Shown in pieces: positions 54,386 through 63,687 of a stretch of 64,000 bases of DNA. The first letter of the stretch is position 1; every line of letters begins with the position of its first letter. Source of the stretch: an uncultured Roseburia sp. GTDB lineage: Bacteria; Bacillota_A; Clostridia; Lachnospirales; Lachnospiraceae. The notes below the pieces were generated by a model, which was not told the origin of the DNA, ran no database searches, and worked only from the letters and a program-made list of their open reading frames with translations. A program made the translations under genes and the position numbers. Location of the stretch: the NCBI GenBank assembly GCA_900557275.1, contig USRX01000004.1, positions 62,001 to 126,000 on the forward strand, in the 5' to 3' direction.

Positions 54386-54511
54386 TAATACCGATCCCTG
54401 AAAGTTGGATTTCAATACAGATGCTTTTTATGCAGGATTTTGTCCTGTAAAAGTAAGTGTCTGTCGGAAATCTGACTGCAGAGGTCGGTATTTTTTTATG
54501 TAAAAATCGAC

Positions 54512-54540
54512 TTGACATATATAGACAGCCGATATATGAT
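54512..54540 (+). promoter_or_regulatory. Promoter of the PadR operon
   Basis: TTGACA and TATGAT, 17-bp spacing, followed by a leader of about 255 nt. TATATAGAC within the spacer is the half-site of the dyads described next. Confidence 0.65.
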
Positions 54541-54571
54541 TTTGATATCAGATATATAGATAGTCTATATA
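54518..54571 (+). promoter_or_regulatory. Probable PadR operators
   Basis: TATATAGATAGTCTATATA at 54553-54571 is a perfect dyad around a TAG centre. An imperfect relative (TATATAGACAGCCGATATA) covers the promoter spacer at 54518-54536. Spacing between them is 35 bp. Position over and just past the promoter fits autorepression by the PadR protein at 54804. Confidence 0.6.
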
Positions 54572-54803
54572 AAAAACAAAAAGCGAAACAGCAGAGGGTT
54601 TTATAAAAAATTGAAAACGATTCATTGTGGATCTGCTAAGATACCGTGCAGGCTTTGCAGATGAAGGAATGGAAAAAGGTATCGCTTATGAACTACGAAA
54701 ATGATGTATAACAGCCATTGAGAAGATGAACTACAGATAACTGCAGTGGCAAGTAAGATGGTCGATATATATGTTGTAGAAGATAAAGGAGAATGCAGAG
54801 TAT

Positions 54804-55130
54804 ATGAGTATAGATAAAAATCTGGTGCAGGGAAGTATGGCTCTGATGCTGCTTTGGCTGCTGGAAACAAAAGATATGTACGGATATGAAATGATAAGCG
54901 TACTTCGGGAAAAATCAGAAAATGTATTTGAATTAAAGGCAGGGACGCTGTATCCGCTGCTTCATTCTCTGGAAAGCAAGGGCTATGTGATTTCCTATGA
55001 GGATGCGTCTTCCGGGAAGACACGGAAATATTACCAGCTGACTCCGGCGGGGAAAAAACATGTGAAAGCAAAAAAAGAGGAATGGAACGCTTATCAGAAA
55101 GCAGTAGCAAATGTTCTGAGTTTTCAATAA
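54804..55130 (+). CDS. PadR-family transcriptional regulator
   Basis: 108 aa, the short PadR-s2 type: winged helix with GSMALMLLWLLETKDMYGYEMISVL and the strand-wing pattern KAGTLYPLLHSLESKGYVISY.., then a short dimerisation helix. RBS AAAGGAG. Such small PadR genes commonly precede a membrane protein of the permease-prefix type, as here (55328), and repress that operon. Ligand unknown. Confidence 0.92.
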   Translation: MSIDKNLVQGSMALMLLWLLETKDMYGYEMISVLREKSENVFELKAGTLYPLLHSLESKGYVISYEDASSGKTRKYYQLTPAGKKHVKAKKEEWNAYQKAVANVLSFQ

Positions 55131-55327
55131 TAAAAAAATGGAGATTCCAGAAAAGGACCTTATAGAAATATAAGGGATAAAATTGGGAATAAATAAGATG
55201 TTTAATTTCATAAAAATTTGCAACAGGTGTTATTTGATGTATATATAGAAAACAATTTTTCAATTTTTAAAGCTACTTAAAAAATTAATCGGATTTCTAT
55301 ATTGCAGTAGAAAAGGAGTAATGTTTT

Positions 55328-56737
55328 TTGATTGAGAAGCAACATATGGATGTAAAGGAATATCTGCACCTGCTGGGAGAACAGATACAAAATCCCAATG
55401 CAAGGCGCAGTGTATTAACAGAAATAGAAAATCATATAGAAGAGCAGGCGGAAGAATATGAAGCTCATGGCATGGAAGCGGCACAGGCCCGTCAGGAAGC
55501 AGTAAAAGAAATGGGAGACCCTATCCGCGTCGGCCTGGATCTGAACCGTTTACATCGTCCAAAATTTCCAACGGGCATGTTTCTCCTTGCCCTTGGATTG
55601 ATGGTGTTTGGGATCATCATGCAGGGAATTCTTTTTCAGTATGCGGATGCACCGGCAATCCAACAGGGGTATCTTGGCAGGACGATTTGCTATAACTTTT
55701 TTGGAATCGGCATTATTTTACTGTTTCTGTTTGGAAATTATATGTATCTGACTCGATGGGCATATGTTCTGTATCTGCTTTTTCTGGCAGCAGAAGTGCT
55801 GCGGAATCCTTTGCTGACGATGGCTGGTGGAAACGGCTGGTGGATTTCCGTTCCAGTTTTACAGAAATATGCAATAGGGTATTATATGTGGATGTTTTTC
55901 CCTATCGTTTATGCGGTGCTTTTGTACCGATTGCGTGACAAGGGTGGAAAAGGAATCTTATGTCTGCATCTTTTGACAGCGGTTGCTTTTGGATATGAGC
56001 TTGCTTTTTCCGGCTGTATTACAGGTGTCGCAGAAAGTCTGTGTTTGTCTACGATATTATTGTTTCTGGCAGTTTATCGTGGAATCATAAAGGGACCGAA
56101 ACGGAAACGTTATCTGCTTGCTTCTGTATATCCGATTCTTGTGGTAGCAGGAATTGCCGGGCTTTTTCTACGACAGAGACCGTCCTATCTGTTGCAGCGG
56201 ATCTTCGGAACTTTTTTCCTGAAAGATGAGTTGAATTACGTTTCCAGCAGTATCCGACAGACGGATTTCTTGCAGATGAGTCTGTTTGGCGGTGGTACGG
56301 TCAGCGGGACGCTTCCGAAAGGGGATCTGTATTCCACTTATCTGGCGCACAGCGTATTCCTGTGGTTTGGCGTTGCGACAGGCATCATTGTGATTGCAGC
56401 GCTGCTGGTGTTTGCGGGTCTTGCCCTTTATAAGTCGTTGAGGCAGAGCAATCGTGCGGCATTTCTGATCGGTTCCGTGTGCAGCATGGGGTTATTGCTG
56501 CGTATCGTAGTCTATATCCTGATGAACTTTGGCTTTGGGATTTATTATACGGTGTCGGTGCCGTTTCTTACCTATGGATTTGTGAATTGTGTGGTAAATG
56601 CGGTGTATGTGGGAATCCTGCTCTGTATTTTCAGAAATCAGGATGTGCTAGACGAGCGTTGCATGCCGGAAAGCAGACATGCTGTGAGAAAACATTCTGT
56701 AGATGTAAAAAGACTGATGGAAAAAATGTTGGACTGA
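55328..56737 (+). CDS. Permease-prefix-domain protein with FtsW-like membrane region
   Basis: 469 aa. Residues 1-75 are a cytoplasmic permease prefix domain (HIEEQAEEYEAHGMEAAQARQEAVKEMGDP), the usual partner of PadR regulators. The rest has about 10 hydrophobic segments; the last part (FGIYYTVSVPFLTYG) recalls the PFLSYGG loop of FtsW/RodA/SpoVE glycosyltransferases, though the second catalytic features are not clear. Start is a TTG at 55328 behind AAGGAG; the ATG at 55346 lacks a site. About 200 bp after padR and presumably cotranscribed. Function likely in the envelope; not certain. Confidence 0.7.
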   Translation: MIEKQHMDVKEYLHLLGEQIQNPNARRSVLTEIENHIEEQAEEYEAHGMEAAQARQEAVKEMGDPIRVGLDLNRLHRPKFPTGMFLLALGLMVFGIIMQGILFQYADAPAIQQGYLGRTICYNFFGIGIILLFLFGNYMYLTRWAYVLYLLFLAAEVLRNPLLTMAGGNGWWISVPVLQKYAIGYYMWMFFPIVYAVLLYRLRDKGGKGILCLHLLTAVAFGYELAFSGCITGVAESLCLSTILLFLAVYRGIIKGPKRKRYLLASVYPILVVAGIAGLFLRQRPSYLLQRIFGTFFLKDELNYVSSSIRQTDFLQMSLFGGGTVSGTLPKGDLYSTYLAHSVFLWFGVATGIIVIAALLVFAGLALYKSLRQSNRAAFLIGSVCSMGLLLRIVVYILMNFGFGIYYTVSVPFLTYGFVNCVVNAVYVGILLCIFRNQDVLDERCMPESRHAVRKHSVDVKRLMEKMLD

Positions 56738-56979
56738 GTAATATATGGCAGGTATTACTTGTGTTGATTTCTGCTCAAGAGTAAAGCTAATAAGGAAAAT
56801 TTTTTTAGAGTTAGAAAAACGAATCGAAAAGAACTATGACGAAAATAAGATAATATTAGGTTTCATCAGGTAGAAAAGTAAAATCGAAGTTACAAATTTC
56901 CTGTGGATGCGGGAAAGGAAAACAGAGAGAGGGGCATCCTGTATATTGTAATAAAATAACAGGGTAACAGGTAAATGAT

Positions 56980-58482
56980 ATGAGAATGACAGATGTGATT
57001 TCCATCGGGAAAAGTTATCTGGCGCTCGGCATTTTGTGTGCCGTTGTGATCGTTGCGCTGGTTTTTGTGGGATATAAGTTTATCTATCAGAAAAAGATGA
57101 AGGGACAAAAGAAACTGAGCTGGATAAAACTGCTCTGGCTGGTAGCGATGATTTGCTACCTGTTGGTTGTTTGTGGCGCGACGCTGCTTCGTGTGGGAGA
57201 TTTTTATCATGGCATGCAGATGCAACCATTGTTTGCGTCCTATCGGGAAGCCTGGGCAGAATTTGCAGTCAGAGACTGGAGAAACCTGATACTGAACATT
57301 CTGATGTTTGTGCCTTTTGGATTTCTGCTGCCCGTTGGAATCCGCAAAATGAGGGTGTTTTGGAGAACATATCTCTGCGGATTTATCGTGACTTTGGGTA
57401 TTGAAGTGATTCAGCTGGTATCCGGCAAGGGAATCTTTGAATGGGATGATATTTTAAATAATACCGTCGGAACGATGATTGGATATGGAATCTTTTCGAT
57501 CGTGTATGCGTTGTGGCAGAGTGTGACAGACTTTTATGATTCGGGTATTGAAAAACAACGGAAGATAACGTTGGAAGACTCCAAAATTAGAAAAAATGGT
57601 CTGCGTAAAAAGACGAAAGTAATCTGCTGCCAGATTCCACTGATCATTGTGTGTGCGGCATTTGCCACTATGTTCCTGATTTATCAGAAACAGGAATTTG
57701 GTAATCTTACCATACAATATATGACAAAGATACCTTCTTCTGATCTGCAGGTTCATACAGAACAGTCGTATTCCGATACGGCATCAGAAGCAGATATTTT
57801 TTACATCAATCAGTTTGATCAGAAGCAGACGAAGGAGCGGGTGCAGGAATTTTTTGAAAATCTTGGAGATCAGATCGATGACTCCCGGACGGATCTGTAT
57901 GACGAAACGGCTGTCTATTACAGCGAGAACGAAAAAGGTTTTTGGATGGATTATAATGGCGGAACATATTCTTATACGGATTATGAAACGTTGTATGCAG
58001 AAGATGAGTCAGAGGGAGAATCCATTGTGAAACCAGTAACTGATGCGGACGAGTCAGAAGTTCGAACTGTTCTTGAAACATATGAGATCCAACTGCCGGA
58101 AGGGGCGGTATTTGAGAATCAGGGAGACGGTTCTTATGTTTTTTCCTGTACACAGGTTGTATCGGGTCAGACGATCTATGATGGCGCATTGACCTGTCAG
58201 TTATATTCCAATGGAAAAATGGGTACGATCAGAAATAATATTTATAAAGGAACGTATGTAAAATCATGCCCGATCATTTCCGAAGAAGCAGCGTATGAGC
58301 AGATCAAACAGGGGAAGATGAATTTTTATGAGGATGGTACAGCATCCTATGATATAACGGTAGGAAACGTTTGTCTTGTATATCAGAAAGATTCTAAAGG
58401 GTATTATCAGCCAGTGTATCAGTTTGATGCAGTGATCAATGGAGAGGGGGCAAATATCTGGATCGCAGCACTGAAACATTAG
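56980..58482 (+). CDS. VanZ-family membrane protein with large C-terminal extracytoplasmic domain
   Basis: 500 aa. Residues 1-190 form a VanZ-like domain (LILNILMFVPFGFLLPVGI, then GIEVIQLVSGKGIFEWDDILNNTVG) with about five membrane segments; a further one at about 210-230 is followed by 270 residues outside the membrane, Asp/Glu- and Tyr-rich, unassigned (fold may recall regulatory domains such as YycI). VanZ proteins lower teicoplanin susceptibility or act in envelope functions by an unknown mechanism. Poor ribosome site (AGGTAA). The combination with the long outer domain is not the plain VanZ form. Confidence 0.75.
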   Translation: MRMTDVISIGKSYLALGILCAVVIVALVFVGYKFIYQKKMKGQKKLSWIKLLWLVAMICYLLVVCGATLLRVGDFYHGMQMQPLFASYREAWAEFAVRDWRNLILNILMFVPFGFLLPVGIRKMRVFWRTYLCGFIVTLGIEVIQLVSGKGIFEWDDILNNTVGTMIGYGIFSIVYALWQSVTDFYDSGIEKQRKITLEDSKIRKNGLRKKTKVICCQIPLIIVCAAFATMFLIYQKQEFGNLTIQYMTKIPSSDLQVHTEQSYSDTASEADIFYINQFDQKQTKERVQEFFENLGDQIDDSRTDLYDETAVYYSENEKGFWMDYNGGTYSYTDYETLYAEDESEGESIVKPVTDADESEVRTVLETYEIQLPEGAVFENQGDGSYVFSCTQVVSGQTIYDGALTCQLYSNGKMGTIRNNIYKGTYVKSCPIISEEAAYEQIKQGKMNFYEDGTASYDITVGNVCLVYQKDSKGYYQPVYQFDAVINGEGANIWIAALKH

Positions 58483-58538
58483 AGGAATAAAAAATACCGT
58501 GAAACAGATGTATTTAAAATGAAGGCAAGGAAATAGGA

Positions 58539-58575
58539 AAATCCGGGATGTTATGAAAACAGTCCGGATTTTGTC
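58539..58575 (+). terminator. Terminator after the VanZ gene
   Basis: AATCCGGGA pairs with TCCGGATT (one unpaired G) around a loop of about 14 nt, followed by TTGT. Confidence 0.65.
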
Positions 58576-58667
58576 TTGTAACTTATTTTAAACATCGGTA
58601 TAATGAATAAGAATAATAAAAGCAGTCATAAAAAAGAAACAGAAGAAGGACATGGTTCTGTTTAGTT

Positions 58668-58701
58668 ACCCCCTGCGCGATTCGCGGCCGACTGCCTGGG
58701 G
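58668..58701 (+). other. GC-rich hairpin leader of the second MATE gene
   Basis: CCCC and GGGG enclose a CGCG-ATT-CGCG hairpin just before the ribosome site. Much richer in G+C than its surroundings. It matches no riboswitch consensus I know. Confidence 0.4.
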
Positions 58702-58712
58702 AAAGGACGTAT

Positions 58713-60065
58713 ATGAGAAAATTAGGGAAGGCTGTAGACCTGACGGTTGGGAATCCTGCAAAACTAATCCTTACTTTTGCGATTCCTATTTTTTTGTGTA
58801 ATGCATTGCAAATCCTATACAGCCTGATCGACACGAAGATCGTAGGATATGCGTTGGGAGAAAATGCGCTGGCTGCCGTAGGAAGCGCTTCGCCGTTACA
58901 GTCATTGCTCGTAGGATTTCTGTCAGGAACAACAACGGGATTTTCCATTATCATAGCCCGGTATTTCGGTGCTGAGAAAAAGCAGGATGTAAAGAAATCT
59001 TTTATGTCTGCCATTTTGCTTGGGATGGGGCTGACGTTGCTGCTGGTCATCCTGTTAGCAATCTTTTTAAAACCAATTCTGCACCTTTTAAATGTTCCGG
59101 ATGAGCAGTTCCCAAGGACCTATATTTTTATGTTTATCGTACTGTGGGGCATGCTTGCAACAGCCATGTACAATATTTTAGCGGCGAGTCTGCGGGCTAT
59201 CGGAGATTCCATTACGCCACTGATCTATCTGTTTGTATCTGTTGTGTTAAATATCGGACTGAATTTCCTTTTTATCATGGGAATCGGCATGGACGTGGAA
59301 GGATCAGCGCTTTCGACAGTGCTGGCACAGGTTATCTCGGTCATTCTGTGTGTGATCTATATCAGGAAAAAATATCCGATCTTTCATCTGAACAGACAGG
59401 ATTGGATGATAGATGGGAAAATGCTTTTGCAGCTTCTGAAAGCCGGATTGTCCATGGGAGCCATGAACTCTCTCGTCTGGTTTGGCACGCTGGCGTTACA
59501 ATGCGCCATCAATACGCTGGGAACATCCATTATCGTAGCCCATACTGCAGCCAGAAAGATGACAGAAATCCTGTTCCTGCCACTGATTGCCCTGGGCAAT
59601 GCTATGGCGACTTTTACCGGACAGAACCTTGGCGCAGGAAAATATGACCGTATCCGAAAGACGATGTTTCTGACACTTGGCATCTGCTGGATCTGGGATG
59701 TGTGCACGATACTGATCTGTATTTTTGCATCTGCACCGATTATTCGTTTCATCGCAAGTACTGCGAATACGGATGTCATTTACTGGGGTAGTACTTATCT
59801 GCGAGTAGATACACTTTTTTACTTTGTATCTACACCAATCACAATCATCCGAAATACGATGCAGGGCTACGGCGATCACGTTACACCGATCATATCCAGT
59901 GGCATTGAAATGGTAGGAAAAATGGTTATCGCCTTTTTACTGGTACCGATTCTACATTACTGGGGCGTTATCTGGGCGGAACCAATCATCTGGATCCTGA
60001 TGCTGATACCGCTTGTTGTGCAGGCAGCACGGAATCCGATATTGAAAAAGAGCGGGAAGGCTTAA
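58713..60065 (+). CDS. MATE-family efflux transporter
   Basis: 450 aa, about 12 transmembrane segments in two halves. Typical opening VGNPAKLILTFAIPIFLCNALQILYSLIDTKIVG and VGSASPLQSLLVGFLSGTTTGFSI. Distinct from the MATE gene at 22236 (low similarity by eye). RBS GGAAAGGAC, preceded by the GC-rich hairpin. Substrate unknown. Confidence 0.9.
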   Translation: MRKLGKAVDLTVGNPAKLILTFAIPIFLCNALQILYSLIDTKIVGYALGENALAAVGSASPLQSLLVGFLSGTTTGFSIIIARYFGAEKKQDVKKSFMSAILLGMGLTLLLVILLAIFLKPILHLLNVPDEQFPRTYIFMFIVLWGMLATAMYNILAASLRAIGDSITPLIYLFVSVVLNIGLNFLFIMGIGMDVEGSALSTVLAQVISVILCVIYIRKKYPIFHLNRQDWMIDGKMLLQLLKAGLSMGAMNSLVWFGTLALQCAINTLGTSIIVAHTAARKMTEILFLPLIALGNAMATFTGQNLGAGKYDRIRKTMFLTLGICWIWDVCTILICIFASAPIIRFIASTANTDVIYWGSTYLRVDTLFYFVSTPITIIRNTMQGYGDHVTPIISSGIEMVGKMVIAFLLVPILHYWGVIWAEPIIWILMLIPLVVQAARNPILKKSGKA

Positions 60066-60090
60066 AAATAAATTTCAGAGTTTGGATTCT

Positions 60091-60234
60091 ATGGAAGAAA
60101 TAGAATTAAGAAAAAAATTTAAATCAAAAATATGTCTGCAAATTTTGGAGGATCAGATAGAATATAACGATCGTTTTATGGCTGATAAATGTATTAAAAT
60201 ACTGAAATTTGTAGATGTTCTAAGGAGATTATAA
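60091..60234 (+). CDS. Small hypothetical ORF upstream of the NSS transporter
   Basis: 47 codons, start MEEIELRKK, end LRRL. No ribosome site, but the last codons overlap the AAGGAG that serves the next gene and its stop lies four bases before that start, so translation of the two could be coupled. It is basic and contains two Cys; unrecognised. It could be a genuine small protein, a leader, or a gene remnant. Confidence 0.35.
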   Translation: MEEIELRKKFKSKICLQILEDQIEYNDRFMADKCIKILKFVDVLRRL

Positions 60235-60238
60235 AAAA

Positions 60239-61555
60239 ATGAGGGAATCATTTAATTCAAGATGGGGATTCATCTTGTCCTGTATCGGTTCTGCCGTTGG
60301 AATGGGAAATATCTGGATGTTTTCCACCAGAGTTTCCCTGTATGGCGGCGGAGCATTTTTAATACCATATATTATTTTTGTAATACTCATCGGTTCTACC
60401 GGAGTTATCGGAGAGATGTGTTTTGGCCGTGCGACCAGATCCGGTCCGATCGATGCATTCGGCAGCGCCTGTGAGCAGCGGGGTAAGCGAAAAGCTGGAG
60501 AGGCGCTGGGACTTATTCCTGTCGTTGGTTCTATGGCAATGGCCATTGGTTATACCGTAGTCATGGGCTGGATCTTAAAATATGCCGTTGGCTCCTTTAC
60601 CGGATCGACACTGGCTCCGGAAAATGTAGAAGACTTTGGCGCAACTTTTGGGAGCATGGCTTCTGCCTTTGGAAATAATGGGTGGCAGATTGCGATCCTT
60701 TGCATTACTGTGGCAATTTTGATGTTTGGTGTCGGACGTGGAATTGAGACTGCAAATAAGGTTATGATGCCGATCTTTTTCTTTTTATTTGTAGGACTGG
60801 GCATATATATTGCTTTTCAGCCTGGAGCAGGCGCAGGTTATCATTATATATTTCGCGTAGACCCGGTGGCGCTTGCAGATCCGAAAACATGGATCTTTGC
60901 TTTGGGGCAGGCCTTTTTCTCTCTGTCTGTAGCAGGAAACGGAACGTTGATCTATGGTTCCTATCTGCCGGATCATGAAAACGTCCCTGCGGCAGCTGGA
61001 CGGGTAGCGTTTTTCGATACACTGGCTGCGATGCTTGCGGCACTCGTGATCATACCTGCCATGGCAACGACAGGTGCCCAGTTAGATCAGGGCGGACCAG
61101 GACTGCTGTTTATCTATCTGCCGAATCTGATCAAGACAATGCCGGGTGGAAAACTGATCATTATTATTTTCTTTGTAGCAGTCTTGTTCGGTGGACTGAC
61201 TTCCCTGATCAATCTGTATGAGGCTCCGATCGCAACGGTTCAGGAGAAATTTCATCTCGGAAGACGGGCATCCTGTTGTATCGTTGGCGCCGTTGGACTG
61301 GTTGTATCTCTTTTGATCCAGGGAATCGTATCCGGTTGGATGGATGTGTTGTCCATCTATATCTGCCCTCTTGGAGCAGGTCTGGCAGCCATTATGTTTT
61401 TCTGGGTATGCGGAAAAAAATATGTGGAAGCGCAGGTTAATAAAGGCAGAGAAAAACCGTTTGGCAAATGGTACTATCCGATCTGTAAATACTTGTATGT
61501 AGCGGTATGTTTTGTGGTGCTGATCCTTGGAATTGCGCTGGGTGGGATTGGATAA
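60239..61555 (+). CDS. Sodium-dependent transporter, NSS/SNF family
   Basis: 438 aa with about 11 transmembrane segments. Begins with the family NSRWGFILSCIGSAVGMGNIW motif, whose unwound helix 1 binds Na+ and substrate; GGGAFLIPY and GQAFFSLSVAGNGTLIYGSY are also typical. Bacterial members import amino acids or related amines. Length matches the 11-segment bacterial subgroup. RBS TAAGGAG. Monocistronic with a strong terminator. Confidence 0.93.
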   Translation: MRESFNSRWGFILSCIGSAVGMGNIWMFSTRVSLYGGGAFLIPYIIFVILIGSTGVIGEMCFGRATRSGPIDAFGSACEQRGKRKAGEALGLIPVVGSMAMAIGYTVVMGWILKYAVGSFTGSTLAPENVEDFGATFGSMASAFGNNGWQIAILCITVAILMFGVGRGIETANKVMMPIFFFLFVGLGIYIAFQPGAGAGYHYIFRVDPVALADPKTWIFALGQAFFSLSVAGNGTLIYGSYLPDHENVPAAAGRVAFFDTLAAMLAALVIIPAMATTGAQLDQGGPGLLFIYLPNLIKTMPGGKLIIIIFFVAVLFGGLTSLINLYEAPIATVQEKFHLGRRASCCIVGAVGLVVSLLIQGIVSGWMDVLSIYICPLGAGLAAIMFFWVCGKKYVEAQVNKGREKPFGKWYYPICKYLYVAVCFVVLILGIALGGIG

Positions 61556-61629
61556 GAAATGTGAGTTGGATACAGGCTAACTTGTAAAAGATTCTGAATA
61601 TAGTGTTTGAAAATAGCAGCAGAAAATGC

Positions 61630-61672
61630 AAGGCACAACAGGCGGATTTTTTTCCGCAAGTTGTGCTTTTTT
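61630..61672 (+). terminator. Terminator after the NSS transporter
   Basis: AAGGCACAAC and GTTGTGCTTT, with inner GGCGGA / TCCGC, followed by TTTT. Confidence 0.9.
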
Positions 61673-61726
61673 CAATTAGAAATCAATTGTGCATTAACAA
61701 TTTTTGCTGATCGATTGCTAATATTA

Positions 61727-61764
61727 GTGAACTATCCATTGGCTTTAGACAATGGGTAGTTCAC
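61727..61764. repeat. 15-bp-stem hairpin in intergenic DNA
   Basis: GTGAACTATCCATTG and CAATGGGTAGTTCAC pair with one T/G mismatch around an 8-nt loop. No T run follows. The surroundings (61673-62053) show no gene. Confidence 0.6.
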
Positions 61765-62053
61765 GTGCGGCATTACAATCAAATTGCTTTTTTATCAAAT
61801 TACGTTTATCTTGGTCTGAAATTGTCAATAGCTCACAATAATGCGCTCATGTCAATTTAACAATTTAACAGGCACTGTCTGTTGAGTAATTAACACATAC
61901 CATAAAATGTCTATTTATGATATACTTATGATAAGAAACGGTAAAAGTTACTGTTATTGTCAGATAGACGGATGTATCGATTGCCAGCAGCAAATGGGAG
62001 GGTAAATAAGATAGCGGAACAGGAAAACAGCAAGGACTTGATTAGAAAAAGAA

Positions 62054-62215
62054 GGCTGGAACGGTTGGGGCATCGGAGATGATGAGGGTAATGACTGGTA
62101 TTATAAAGTGGAAGACAAGGCAGAATATTAGGAACTTGTCGAAGATTACAAGGCGTGTAAAAAACTAATACAAGAAGAAAAGAAACGCAGAAGACTCAGA
62201 AGCAAAAAGAAATAA
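62054..62215 (+). pseudogene. Degraded small gene with one internal stop
   Basis: A continuous frame (GWNGWGIGDDEGNDWYYKV.. ending EEKKRRRLRSKKK) is broken by TAG at 62129-62131 and has no start codon in frame upstream. The tail is strongly basic. The coding look on both sides of the stop argues for a decayed gene. Family unknown. Confidence 0.45.
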
Positions 62216-62252
62216 TGATAAAAAAATAAAGAACTATAGGTGGAGGAACAGA

Positions 62253-63086
62253 ATGAGAAAGCAATTAGTGGCTGGTTTACTGGCTGTGTGTGTTGCTGTT
62301 GCAGCAATCGCCGGATGTGGGACAAAAGAGCCGCAGCAGTCTGGTAGTTTTGCTTCTGGTGTACAGGAGGGTAGTGTAGCTGAAGCAGAATCTTCTGTGG
62401 ACGCAGATATAAGCGAAGATGCATCAGCGGTCGGAACAGATCTATCCTGGGAATACGTGAGAGATAGAGAGGATATCTCCACTGAAACTGATTTGGATGT
62501 GACTGGACGGGAATTCTATAAGGAAGTACTTGATCTGTATTGTGACTATGCAACCAACGGTTGGGATGAAAATGGGGAAGAGAGCTACATGTTCTGGCAT
62601 AATACGGATGGAGCAATGGGACTGGATGACGTTGGTTACTATTTTTGTGACTTGAATGGTGATGGAGCACCAGAGCTTATTATAGGGAGTGTAAAACTAA
62701 TGTATGCGGAATGGCCGGATATTGCCTATGATGTATATGCGAGCGTGGATGGAGAGATTATCCATCTGGCGACCTCTTGGGAACGTAACCGGTATTATCT
62801 CTGCTCGGATAACAGTCTTTTGCTGACCGGATCTGGTGGAGCAGGACTGACCTCCTGGGAAAAACTTGTTTGGGACGGTGGAGAATCACTTGAAACAATA
62901 AAAGAACTGGTCTATGACCATGACGATTACCCAGATTCCCCGTGGCTGTACGGTGAAGGCGGCATAGAGTGGAGTGAAATGCAGCACCTGACGGAAGAAG
63001 AAGGAATGAAACGTATTGATGAGTGGGAAGGTAAATGCATAGATATTCCGGTAATACCGTTGAGGGAATACGTGGAGATGAAATAG
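62253..63086 (+). CDS. Lipoprotein with Ser/Glu/Asp-rich linker, function unknown
   Basis: 277 aa. Lipobox AIAGC puts the lipid-modified Cys at residue 22. Residues 30-65 are a disordered acidic Ser-rich linker that lifts the folded domain off the membrane. The segment DLNGDGAPELIIGS is like the DxNxDG calcium loop of FG-GAP/dockerin-type repeats and is common in surface proteins of this kind. RBS TGGAGGAAC. The region around it is decaying accessory DNA. Confidence 0.72.
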   Translation: MRKQLVAGLLAVCVAVAAIAGCGTKEPQQSGSFASGVQEGSVAEAESSVDADISEDASAVGTDLSWEYVRDREDISTETDLDVTGREFYKEVLDLYCDYATNGWDENGEESYMFWHNTDGAMGLDDVGYYFCDLNGDGAPELIIGSVKLMYAEWPDIAYDVYASVDGEIIHLATSWERNRYYLCSDNSLLLTGSGGAGLTSWEKLVWDGGESLETIKELVYDHDDYPDSPWLYGEGGIEWSEMQHLTEEEGMKRIDEWEGKCIDIPVIPLREYVEMK

Positions 63087-63102
63087 GTGGCTGCAGTAGT
63101 AA

Positions 63103-63324
63103 ATTGCAGTTTTAAGACGCGTTGGAGAGGATATTCCGATTATCAGTATCATCTGCATGGCACATTCCAAGATGATTATTGAAGGTGTGAAAAACTGCAG
63201 TGTCCCATTGGTTAAGAGCGACCTGCTGGTAGAGTACATAGAAAACTATGGAGGCAAAAGCCTTGTGCTGAAAGAGGAAGCCATTATTGATTGCAAAAAT
63301 AAAATTGAAGAGTATATGAAGTAA
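63103..63324 (+). pseudogene. C-terminal fragment of a NERD-like protein
   Basis: The frame has no start and ends with VPLVKSDLLVEYIENYGGK and a helical tail, the sort of C-terminus seen in nuclease-related (NERD) domain proteins. The upstream half is missing and a stop lies just before. A weak family call, but the lack of a start beside a lipoprotein gene supports a truncated gene. Confidence 0.4.
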
Positions 63325-63333
63325 TGGATTTAT

Positions 63334-63393
63334 GATGCCAGAAGTACAGCTAAGATGTTGGATAATGTCTTAGTAAGTATTTCTGGCATTGTT
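63334..63393 (+). terminator. Hairpin terminator
   Basis: ATGCCAGAAGTAC pairs with GTATTTCTGGCAT (one mismatch) and, inside, CTAAGA with TCTTAG, followed by TGTTGTT. Confidence 0.7.
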
Positions 63394-63687
63394 GTTATAT
63401 GTATTCGTGAGTTCTCCGGTCGCAGATCTGCTACGGTGTAGCACTGTGCTTATACAACTATAATTATGATGAAAATATCACAATAAAGAAAAATATTTCA
63501 AAAATGGCATTTGTAATAATAAAATATATTGGAAATAAGGGATGTTGTTGAAAATTAACTATATATGCAAAGCGTTTTATCAGATACCCTATGAATATGA
63601 CTTAAATATATAGGTCAGCTAGATTTTTAGACGGAAATCTTATATAATGAAAATAGTTAGAATATATTGAGTGGGAGGCACTATTGA
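63394..63687. other. AT-rich gap
   Basis: Nothing coding. TATAAT at 63643-63648, 40 bp before the hsdM fragment, may be its promoter; no good -35 box. Confidence 0.4.

Noticed and set aside
58668..58701. GC-rich hairpin before the second MATE gene considered as a guanidine or preQ1 riboswitch
   Set aside because: It lacks the conserved loops of either class.
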